The position numbers and the translations under genes are program-made. A model generated the notes under the pieces. The model did not search any database, was not told where the DNA came from, and worked only from the letters and a program-made list of their open reading frames with translations. From positions 1 to 12,552 of the forward strand of contig LXFE01000390.1 of NCBI GenBank assembly GCA_001929475.1: 12,552 bases of DNA, given 5' to 3'. This DNA is from Neolecta irregularis DAH-3. Lineage: Eukaryota; Ascomycota; Neolectomycetes; Neolectales; Neolectaceae. Below, piece after piece: positions 1 to 8,597 of this stretch; position 1 is the stretch's first letter, and the number at the start of each line of letters is the position of its first letter.

Positions 1-561
1 AGCAATAATATCCTTGGAAAGCTTATATTGCATGACATATTGTAGTTTTTGGGCCCATAGATAACCTTCACGGCTCAAATGACGATCAGGAACGTTTGAT
101 AATAACAGACAATCAAAATTTTGGAACCATACAGTTGGTTGATTCCACGTTTGTGATATTTGGAATGCTTTGCAAGATTCTGGGTAGTATCAATGAAGTG
201 TCTCGAATGGAAATGGTACCAGTTTTCAAGCACTTTCGAGCACAGCGATCATGAGCCTCTGATCCATGCGCAATGTCGAAGAATCCGTCTTCAAGAACCG
301 CGGAGTTACTGGAGGAAATGAAAGTAGGAAGTTTTTCATGAACAAAGATGTCTTGTAGAAAGTGGGCTCCAGCTATCGAAATTATAACACAAATGAACAA
401 CGCGACAGTCATTGCTTTTAGTCGACGAAGAGGGTTCGAACTGCAGGAATGACGAGAGAACACCCATTTAATGCTAACCAGGCCAAACATGTCTCAGCCC
501 ATTGACGACGGAATAGAGCTCGAAAGTTGAGGCTGCTGTTTCCAGAGTCAATCTGAGACAT
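1..561 (-). CDS. Partial type II membrane protein with PAN/Apple-like cysteine-rich domain (5' part; continues past left edge)
   Basis: My model has three exons: 561-479, 440-220 and 179 to the window edge. The two introns (38 and 40 nt) keep phase. The first 30 or so residues are cytoplasm-like and basic (NPLRRLK). A single hydrophobic segment of about 20 residues (MTVALFICVIISIAG) follows, so a type II signal anchor is likely. After the second splice the ectodomain shows C-x3-C-x5-C-x20-C with aromatic and Asn/Gln residues between (ESCKAF, VWFQNFDC), which recalls fungal PAN/Apple-type modules found at the front of some secretory-pathway glycosyltransferases. That family assignment is inference, because the catalytic part would lie outside the window. 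Without the second intron the frame stops at 113-115. The start is uncertain: an ATG at 490 reads through the first intron and gives a different N-terminus. Gene existence is moderately supported, function is not. Confidence 0.5.
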
Positions 562-1203
562 AATTTTGGAATTGCGAGATATCCAACTGGCATCTCCAGG
601 TCCAAAACAAGTTGATCTAGGATAAAACTTGAGTCGAGTGGCAATCACAGGGGTCCAAGCGGTGCAATTTCTCGGGTTTTCTGCTTTCTGATCTCAACTT
701 TTGGTTGTAGACTCTGACACTCTCTGACTGAGACAATCTCATGGCTCCATTTCTGTTTCAGCCTCCCTCCTCGGTTACCACTATAGATTTCTCTTTACAG
801 GATCTAGGGGTGCTCTGCATGTAACATCTAGCCTGTGGTTGCAGAATTTTGTAGTGATTAGCATATAATTGGATAATATAAAACTGTTATTTAATTCTTG
901 ACTTGGACGCATAGAGAATATTCGCTCTCATGACTAGGAGAAGCTACCGTACTACTTCTAGAAAACCGATACAGCTTATAGCAGCCAGACAAAGATCACA
1001 TACTAGAAACAAAAAGAGATCCCCTGAATATCAACGTATCATTTCCCTATCATGGGTATTTACAGAGTTTCCCTCCCTTGTTTCACCTGTCTTGAACTTC
1101 CTGTATGCGGAAAGCGACTGGAGGAGTATATGGGGCCTCGAGAGGAGTATTGGGGACGGACCAAGAAAACAGCCTGGCCCATTGGCCGATCCGAAACGGG
1201 CCT
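562..1203. other. Gene-free flank, left
   Basis: This is the upstream region of the membrane-protein gene. A 97-codon plus-strand open frame at 930-1223 has no recognisable motif and unremarkable basic composition, and I regard it as chance. I see no tRNA-like B box, terminal repeat or transposase motif here. Confidence 0.5.
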
Positions 1204-1215
1204 TATCACGTGATA
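1204..1215. promoter_or_regulatory. Perfect 12-bp palindrome TATCACGTGATA with CACGTG core
   Basis: The 12 bases read identically on both strands and contain the E-box CACGTG flanked by T/A, resembling sites of fungal bHLH factors (Cbf1/CDEI-like, SREBP- or Pho4-like). The site is over 1 kb upstream of MPC1 and about 640 bp upstream of the left-hand gene, so a target gene cannot be assigned. The sequence match is certain; regulatory function is inference. Confidence 0.3.
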
Positions 1216-1240
1216 TTAAATAATACTCTGTAACCGTTCT

Positions 1241-1545
1241 CCCATGTCTTCCCGATCCGCTTTCCTACCCGCCTCGCCTGCCCGTCTTTCCCACCTCTCC
1301 CACCTCATCCTCCTCACGCCTCTAGCCTTGCGCGCCTTGCCCGTCTCTCCCACCCCGCGCGTCCAACTCCACCTCGCCCACCTCTCCACTCTTGCCTGCC
1401 CGTCTCTCCCAACTCGCGTACCTCTCCCGCCTCGCGTACCTCTCCCGCCTCGCGTTCCCATCTCTCCCGCCTTTCCCATTCGCCTATTTCTCCCACCTTG
1501 CGCTTCCGTCTCGCCCGTCTTTCCCGCCCGGTTCACCCATCTTTC
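1241..1545. repeat. C/T-strand-biased GC-rich degenerate minisatellite
   Basis: About 300 bp is composed almost entirely of C and T with scattered G on the plus strand, built from variants of TCTCCCGCCTCGCGT-like words. The clearest unit is an 18-mer, CTCGCGTACCTCTCCCGC, present twice exactly in tandem at 1413-1430 and 1431-1448 and followed by a diverged third copy. Related words such as CCCGTCTCTCCCACC recur earlier. Because A/T-rich stop codons are absent, long open frames occur on both strands here. I read these as a consequence of composition rather than a gene. Confidence 0.7.
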
Positions 1546-2291
1546 CCACGACAGACGAATTGCGGTAGTTGGCAATGCGCACTATTTTTATAAGTAGCGT
1601 CCACCCTGATTAGCAGACTAGACTTCAACTAGGTAGTCAATCTAAGTAGTTACTATTATGCCAAGTGACTAAACCTGAGCTTAGAGGAGCACCAAATCCA
1701 AATACGTGTGCTTGTAACACGCAGGCTGCAATTCTAGAGCTTTGCAGACTTAGATGACTTGGATAAACAGAGAAAACCCGATTGTTAGATTCCTTTGTTG
1801 ATGGATAGAGCATTATTCACCAGTCCTACAAGCAAGCACCTACAGGTCTACTTATAGGAAACAGAAATAGCCGCATCGGTTATAGAAACCTAGACTTTGA
1901 CCAAAGGAAAAGCCAAACAAGAAACCCAGCCAATTAAATATATATTTCTATACTTGATCTCGACGATCCCGTAAAGCACTATTTGCCCGCGCTCATCCAA
2001 TAGAGTATTGCCTTTTCTATACATCATAACGACGCTGTAGATTTGAGCTACACGTTTCATGTCATAGGTGTTGCTGTACCAACTAAGGGAGCACAAGAAA
2101 ACAAGTACAGAATGCTAATAGTTTCTGACAGAAGACGAGTTAAATGAGACGAAAGTAGGAAAAGGTGGGCGGAGTGCGTTCGAGTCTATTATTTCTCTTC
2201 CCAATCCAAAAAAAGATAACCTAGCCGAGATGACCCGAACACTCTGAGAACGAAACATCTTCCACCCGGCTCCACCCGCATCCCAGACTCC
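1546..2291. other. Gene-free region upstream of MPC1
   Basis: The only open frames are short: 68 codons on the minus strand at 1890-2096 and a shadow of MPC1 on the opposite strand. None has a recognisable motif. The last 150 bp or so before 2292 should contain the MPC1 promoter and 5' UTR, but no clear TATA box or pyrimidine-rich start site stands out. Confidence 0.4.
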
Positions 2292-2849
2292 ATGGCTGCC
2301 CCTGCTGCTTCCACATGGTCTCGTTTCAGCAGCTGGGTCAAGTCCCCAGACTTCCGCTCGTATCTATGCTCCACCCATTTCTGGGGTCCGGTTTCTAACT
2401 TCGGCATTCCGCTGGCCGCCATTATGGACCTGAAAAAAGACCCCGAAATCATATCAGGCAAGATGACGGCAGGCAGGTGTTTTCTATTGTGGCTATGGTC
2501 TGATTTTTCAGCGTTGGTCGTGTATAGTGCTACATTTGCGAGGTATGCATGTATGCTGGTGCTCATGCCAGCGGATAGCTAATGTAACAGGGATGGTTAC
2601 ACCTAGAAATTATCTGTTGTTGGGATGTCACATCATAAACGAAACCGCCCAATTAGGACAAGGTGCTCGGTATCTCAACTACTGGCAGTATATATATCCC
2701 TATTGCATATCATAATTATGCTAAGAGCCAGTTTTGGTGGCCGAGAAAAGAGTCTAACGACGGCTACAAAGGCGAAGGACCAGATTCCGCGCGCAGCTGG
2801 AGAAGTGAGAGACGCTGCAAAGAAAGTAGAGAACTCAATCAAGAAGTAA
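2292..2849 (+). CDS. MPC1: Mitochondrial pyruvate carrier subunit 1 (MPC1)
   Basis: MPC1 forms, with an MPC2/MPC3-type partner, the inner-membrane complex that imports pyruvate into mitochondria. The model has four exons: 2292-2472, 2512-2550, 2591-2687 and 2732-2849, giving 144 residues. Family hallmarks run in order: [20 protein letters not shown] (about residues 18-37), [20 protein letters not shown], then across the splices [29 protein letters not shown] and the GARYLNYW end of the membrane core. A Lys/Glu/Ala-rich tail ending in SIKK follows, as in other filamentous fungi. Introns are 39, 40 and 44 nt, and exon 2 is only 39 nt. The first intron must start with GC (2473) to keep the frame and the conserved spacing; the nearby GT at 2477 would shift the frame into a stop. 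The gene converges on the INSIG gene, with stops 181 bp apart. Confidence 0.93.
2473..2511 (+). other. GC-AG intron 1 of MPC1 (39 nt)
   Basis: The donor reads GCAGGT, the branch-like CTGAT lies at 2500-2504, and the acceptor is TTTTTCAG. Splicing here joins GKMTA to ALVVYSATF with exactly the residue spacing of the MPC1 family. The GT-AG alternative 2477-2526 also keeps frame but deletes four residues from a membrane helix. Confidence 0.65.
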
Positions 2850-3030
2850 CCCGAATTCAAGCATTTACTACAGCTGGTGTCATCCCTATTCACGTTTATA
2901 AAGATGGTAGTGTACACGGAACTGACAATAATTGCCCACATTAAAGCATAGATGAGTCATCAAAACATCATCCAAAGACCCATACATTGAAAGAAATATT
3001 AGGCATTAACTGTCAATTTAGTCGTGTGCT

Positions 3031-4084
3031 TCAACGATTTCGCAAATATTTAATCTCGACATTGCGTTGTGTACGTAGAAGCTTGCGGCCAATGTTCCCA
3101 AAGCATATCAAGCTAGTGAACAGAAAGTTGACAATCCAGCAGGCTTGACTTATATGCCATCAGTGTTGATGGTGCAGATGGCGAACGAACCTGAATGTGG
3201 AGGACCCAGAAGTCAAGGCACCTCCAATACCAATTACTGCTCCTAAGCCAAACCCAGCCAATGTCTGATCAAATATGAACCATAGCCCTAGATTCATTAC
3301 TCCTAGTGCCACTTCTACTTGCAAGTTTGATGTCCACTGAAGCTTCTGCAACAGTCAACATATATAATACATTAAAACAAGAATACTCACATTTGCTGCC
3401 CATGTAAATGCTACTAACCCCCCTATGACACGGATGATGATGCTCCAAGGGGCCCCGTTAACGTCTCGTTGGATGTTGGTATTAGTAGACTGGTCAATAA
3501 TCGGAAGCAATATCCCGAGGAGCAATGCACCAGCACCGCATGCTAAGGGCGATTGATAAACCAAATGTGAACTGGGGGGGAGAAACTCGCTCGCCTTTTG
3601 CAGAGTTCCAACTGTTCTGGTTTTTTGGTTAATCATATGTTCTGTAGGTGGAGACGTACCGGGCAATGGAAAATCCCAGCAAGAATAAAACCCCGCTCCC
3701 TAAAATCAAAGAATAAGAATTCGTCTCTGTGGCTTTAATATTGGTATCCGAAACCCGTCTGACCTCTTTCATTTCTGGAAAAAGGTTTATATTGTTATGT
3801 GGGCTCGAAGGCGAGAGATCTGCACTTTTGAAAATATTCGCCAGGGCAGAAGAGTTTTGCGCGACTGCCATACTAGCTATCGAAAGATAGGAGGCAATGC
3901 GACTAGGCGGCCGAGATTGCGAAGGTGTTGAAGGCGGCGAATCGTCGAGAGACTGCGAATTCGAGTGCCGACTTTTCTGTTCCAGCTTTTGATTAGTGAC
4001 CTTTTGAAGGAAAGGATCCGAGAACGACTGTTCGGGGTAGTTGGCTGAATAAGATGGAACTGGTTGACTCACAGGAAACGCCAT
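3031..4084 (-). CDS. INSIG-domain protein (insulin-induced gene family, ER sterol regulation)
   Basis: INSIG proteins are multispanning ER membrane proteins that bind sterol-sensing-domain partners; fission yeast Ins1 modulates HMG-CoA reductase. The model has four exons (4084-3660, 3616-3391, 3345-3191, 3148-3031) and 307 residues. Residues 1-120 are a Ser/Pro/Gln-rich, probably disordered cytosolic region. About six hydrophobic segments follow (roughly 124-142, 163-182, 199-216, 228-247, 250-265, 272-288). Diagnostic motifs are WSIIIRVIGGLVAFTWAANK, LGLWFIFDQTLAGFGLG and, after the last splice, CFGNIGRKL, matching the family GNIGRQ end. Introns are 43, 45 and 42 nt with usable branch sites. 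I chose the ATG at 4084 for its Kozak-like context (GCCATGG); the frame stays open upstream to 4198, with alternative ATGs there. The gene lies tandem to and downstream of SET1, with 583 bp between. Confidence 0.9.
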
Positions 4085-4667
4085 GGCGATTTTCGTTGTC
4101 TTGCGGTGTGTCGTCTTAAAGTATTGGCGGAGTCTCAACTTACACATTATTGCATTTCCCCATGCGTCACTCCCTTTTTTGCCCTTTCCATAATACAACC
4201 GCCAACCAGGGGTCTGCCTTAATGAATATTCGTGATTCCAAAGGACTAGAAGACAAAAGAGTCTAGCTCGCTATTTATTAGACCGGGTAGACTGGTTTAG
4301 GATTATGGAAGGATCATTTTTCTGGCGGCGAACTCGTGTGTTTGCAAAGGCCGGACTGGTGTTCATCCGATATCTTGCAAGAATCTCAAGATTCCAAGTC
4401 CGAAGACTAAAATATCTTGATTATTGCCTCCCTTTCTCGGTTTCCAACCAGCCCCCTGTAATTATGAACAATCCAGAATGCTTTGATGTATTTCCAACAC
4501 GACTTGATCCAAATTTACAACTGCTAAAAAGGAAATGCGCATGCCTGTATAAAAGAAAAGATGCAGTTGACAAAATTATGAGGAGAAAAAAAAGAAAGAA
4601 AAATGCATCCTTGTAGATTTCCGCTAAAATCCACAGGCTCAAAGGTACAAAATTAAGAAATAAACGC
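4085..4667. other. SET1-INSIG intergenic region
   Basis: This should hold the SET1 3' UTR and the INSIG promoter, both reading leftward. A 103-codon plus-strand frame at 4305-4616 ends in a Lys/Arg run generated by an A-rich stretch and has no family resemblance, so I do not call it. No repeat or RNA gene is visible. Confidence 0.45.
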
Positions 4668-7600
4668 CTAATTCAGTGTTCCCCGACATATTGTACTTCC
4701 ACAGAGACACGGTATCTTTTCATCTTCGATCGGAAATCGATAATCTGAAACGTGTCAATGAAGAAACAGAAGACAAACGACTTACCGTATGTGATTTCCT
4801 CTCCTACTTGGATGTCTCTACTAGCGTAAATGACAATTTTCTTTTGTCCAGCCAACTGGATGATCTTGGCAATACAATTCGGCTGGCATTAGCATCGATC
4901 ACACCATGGGAGATTTTTACATCACACGAATGATTAATAAACCTAGCGACATTCCCCTTTTTCGTAGCGTCGATGATATTATTCTCATCAATTCGAAAAA
5001 GGTAACTGCTACCAATTCCCATCCGTTCATATCGTCGCTCCCGTAAATCAGCAATTTGTTGCCGGACTATCTCGCCTATATATTCGATAACGAAATCTGC
5101 AGCATCAATCTTTTCCATAGCATAGAGTCCCCAATCGTGAATTGGACTACGCGCGAATCGAAGTTGCTTCTTTCGAGATTTGAGTTGATTGAATCTCATG
5201 ATGTCGGTTTCACTATTTCCGGCTATGAGACGCCGTTGATTCACGCGATTTCCGCGGGATGATACGGCTGTTGCACCCTGATCGACAGCGATAATTGCCT
5301 TGTTACGTTGGGGCAGGTAAAGGGATTTTTCGGCATCGGTAATTGGAAAGTATCCTTCTGAACGGGCACAACCAGTAGGATTGACGTGTCTATAGCCCTC
5401 CTCCTTCGGAATTTTGATTACTCCTTCAAATATTAGTGAGGATGACAACTACAGCAACAGAATACCTTTTCCAGTGTCTGAATTGAGAGCCTTTATTTCT
5501 TTTTGTTTCCATGCCCAAATAGATATACTCCCCAGGTCCGCCTCATCAATACTATCCACTGATCTCTTGAGACATTCCAAATCCTCATCGTCCTTGACAA
5601 TACTCTGCAATCCATCCAAGTCCAAAAGAATATCCAAATCATTCTCAAAGATTTCTGGAAAACTAGATTTTACTACTGCAGATGGATGAACTTCAGGGGG
5701 AGCAAGAGGCGACAGGATATGAATCTCAGCGACAGGAGAAGATTTTTCTATAACATCGTCAGCGAAGATCTCAATTTGATCCGAGATAGTTTCAATTGGC
5801 TTCTTATTCTTGCTTCCTTTTGGACGACCACGAGGTTTCCCCGTCACACCTTTAGACTTTTTGGGGATATGAACAGCAGTCTTTGATTTCTTGCCCAATT
5901 TTCCGTAATCTGAAATATCTCCTTCACTTTCGCTGATCGGAGGTAACGGTTTCGAAAAGTCTTCAGAGTCTGAACCTAGCGCAACTTCACCTCGACCGGT
6001 CATCCATATATCCGAGTCTGAATCTGCTTTGACGGTGACGGCTTCACTCTCATCCTCACTTGCCTCTGCAATAGGTTTATTTGCAATGTACTGTTTGATT
6101 TTGTTGAGATACTGTTCATCGTCCTGCATCTCATCTTCTGAAGATACATAATCTCGAAGTTTTGAACCTTCACGAACTTTCTTTTTCGTTTGAAGTTTCT
6201 TGACGATGATATCTGGAGAAATACTTCGAGGTGTTGTAACGCTATCTGTCTCGTCTTCACTGAGTGCATTCTTGCTTCCGGTACCCTCTGAGTCACTATC
6301 ATTACGATTGAGAAGTTGATGCATCGGCATGATGTCTGCCTTTGTCGGCTTACGACGAGTACCGAGAGTCCCCGAAGATGCAACCTCCTTTGCGCGTTTT
6401 TTAAAACGAGGGAGAGCGGAAAGTTTTGGGTAAGAATTCTCGAGATTTTGGGTGATTCGGTTACGAGCGGTTTCATTGATCTTGGAAATTCGGGATTCTT
6501 GTTCTGACGTTGTGATTGGTGCGTTTGCTGGATCGAGACGGGAAATAAGTGATATATTATGCAATGGGTTAGGGTATTGTTGGGTTGGTTTGAGGTTTCT
6601 AAATCGGGAGGGGTCGAGAAATTCCAAGAGCTTTGGACCAACAATGAATCTCTGGAAATCTCTCATGATGACTTTTTCCAAATCCGAGACTATTATGGAA
6701 GCCGCTTCATGTACAATGTCAACTGGTCCATCGTACCGAGATTTCTTGGGGACTTGGATATGTTTTGACATCCTGAAAACATTTCGAAGGATTGTTGTAT
6801 CGTTCATCGTCACATAAAACTTTTCAGCTTGTCTGTAGTCGCCGAACACGATATAAAAACCGCGAGAGTCTTGCAAAACCTGCTATATCAACATGATTGT
6901 TACCAAGAGCATACCTCATCATATCGCTGCGCATGAATATGGTTTTTTAGATCCTGCAATGTAATTTTGGAAGACGGAAGATCTCGTTCACTAACGAACA
7001 AATAACTCCGTTTCCCGATACGAGCAACAATGTCAGAAACATCTGGAGTATTCTCTCGCCGCGGGTCACTTCTCCTCCAAGAATCTGTTGGTTGGTCACG
7101 ATCTCTCCGTTCTCGCGAGCGGTCTCTAGAGTATTCCCTACTTTTACGACCTGAATCATCTCGCAACCGGCGGTCCCGATCCCACTTGCTATCTCGGTCA
7201 TCGCGACTAGGACGATATGAATTGAAAAATGGCTTTGTAACACTGCGAGACTGTTCATATGGCGATCTAGATTCCTGGTTCCTCGAGTCAAAATACTTTG
7301 GACCCGTTGGGATTCCAGGATCTGCCTTTTTCTGAGTATACTGCGCAACTAACGCAGCACATTTCTTTCCATCAGCATCAAAGTCCACTCGAATCCTGTC
7401 TGCTCCAATTTTCATACCATTTCCTTGCTCCACAGCCTTTTTCGCACAAAGATGAGAGGCCAACTTTCGATTTTGCATCGATGACGACGCGCGATATTTG
7501 ATCCGGCATATTCCCAGCGGCTGTCCAACACTGTCAACCTGTACAACAAGCTCAGATATATCGCCAAATGTTCGAAGGTGAGAACGTAGTATCTCCTTTG

Positions 7601-8268
7601 TCACTGTTAGACAATTGTACCCACTGACCACAATTTGACAAGGCGGGGGTAGACCAACCGAATTTTCATCAAACTAAACACATTATCCAAATTGTTGCAA
7701 TTGATATTTACGTCGAACTGGGGTCTGTGGATTTTTAGAGTCCATAATTTGCGACCATGGGAGTTGAGTCGGATCGCGTCATCTAGAGGTTTGTCAACAA
7801 CCTTTTTCCTCGGATCTTTGCATGCAATGCCAGATTCCTGATCGATTAGTATAGTTATGCTAGTTAGGAATAGAATACACTGCCTCCGCCGTTGAATCGA
7901 TATTCGCATCTTTTTCCTCGACGTTGGGATTTCTCAAGAACCTCGGGATCATAGATACATTTATAGTCTTTTCTTTTTAGGGGGAATCTTGGTTTGCGAT
8001 CTGTGATTGTTGCACCATTAGAAATTGGGTTGAGTTTGGGTATTTTCTCCTTGCCAGGAGGCGACGAGAGTTTCGGATTCTCGCTCAGTTTAGGGTTTTC
8101 TGCTCGACTATGCGAAACACCATTTTGAATCGGCGGAGGATTATTCGAAGGCGAAGTTCTTGATGAACTTTTACCAGCACTCGAAGGTCTATTTAGTGGT
8201 TTCGCAGCACCGGGAAACAGTGCAGCGAATTTTGCACCACGATGATCGGGCCGGTCGTTTGAAGGCAT
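4668..8268 (-). CDS. SET1: SET1, histone H3 lysine-4 methyltransferase, catalytic subunit of COMPASS
   Basis: Set1 mono-, di- and trimethylates H3K4 at active genes within COMPASS. Seven exons (8268-7879, 7837-7712, 7673-6915, 6879-5466, 5423-4921, 4882-4786, 4744-4668) give 1121 residues, a normal fungal length. The order is: [15 protein letters not shown] near the N-terminus; YKCIYDPE (about 100-110); a first RRM from about 188 ([12 protein letters not shown]); an RS/RD-rich linker (about 310-370); a second RRM spanning exons 3 and 4 (GFYIVF); the SET-associated motif [20 protein letters not shown] (about 475); acidic disordered segments; an AT-hook RGRPKG (775-780); n-SET with RVNQRR (RxxxRR, 956-961); SET with GLYA, EYIGE and NHSCDPNC (1060-1067); and post-[12 protein letters not shown] ending in LN. 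All six introns are 35-42 nt. The ATG at 8268 fits the family N-terminus; a possible extra 5' exon is listed separately. Confidence 0.93.
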
Positions 8269-8597
8269 TGGGATGCCTGAAACCCACTATCGCATGCGAT
8301 TCTGTGCTATTTTGTGCTCGTAATGTAATTTGTTGAGAAAAAGTAATGGTGCTGCGATTCACCCCTTGTTGTATGTATACGCGGCAGAAAATATGCAGAT
8401 ACACTATCTCTAGATACTTACCGAGTTCTCTTTCTGTATTGGCGGGACGGTTATTTGGTGTTTCGGGTAAATATCTTGCAAAGTCCTTCTGTCGAGATGG
8501 GATGTCGTTGAACAGAAAGTCGAATTGGGTTGGCGTGACTTTTCTTGTTCTCGGCAACTTACTTCCACTTTCCTGACTTTATCCCGACTTTTTTAAA
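8269..8597. promoter_or_regulatory. Divergent SET1/eIF3m promoter region
   Basis: 329 bp separate the two outward-facing start codons, so both core promoters and 5' leaders must fit here if the SET1 start at 8268 is right. The eIF3m ATG is preceded by a T-rich then A-rich leader (TTTTTTAAAATGG). No obvious TATA box is shared between the two genes. Confidence 0.5.
8422..8557 (-). other. Possible alternative 5' coding exon of SET1
   Basis: An ATG at 8557 opens a 45-codon frame (start MPRTRKVTPTQFDFLF) that reaches a perfect donor, GTAAGT, at 8421. Splicing to the acceptor TTTCAG ending at 8277 gives a 145-nt intron and joins in phase to GIPMPSND, entering the SET1 frame just upstream of its ATG. 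Against it: the intron is far longer than the others in this gene, the peptide is not familiar from Set1 proteins, and the start would lie only 40 bp from the divergent eIF3m ATG. Confidence 0.35.

Noticed and set aside
930-1223. 97-codon plus-strand open frame
   Set aside because: No recognisable motif and no splice or promoter support; its 3' end lies next to the compositionally odd tract.
1216-1597. Long open frames on both strands (117-119 codons), with Arg/Gly/Glu or Pro/Leu repeats
   Set aside because: They arise from the stop-poor C/T tandem repeat; overlapping frames on both strands point to composition rather than coding.
1546-2100. tRNA or other RNA gene in the left gap
   Set aside because: I searched by eye for B-box-like GGTTCGAATCC and paired arms and found none convincing.
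4305-4616. 103-codon plus-strand frame with basic tail
   Set aside because: It lies in the SET1 3' UTR/INSIG promoter interval, the basic tail comes from an A-rich run, and it has no similarity I recognise.
6000-6644. 214-codon minus-strand frame overlapping SET1
   Set aside because: It is a shifted-frame shadow of SET1 exon 4, which carries the family motifs.
6452-6817. 121-codon plus-strand frame antisense to SET1
   Set aside because: Antisense shadow of SET1 exon 4; no independent start context or motif.
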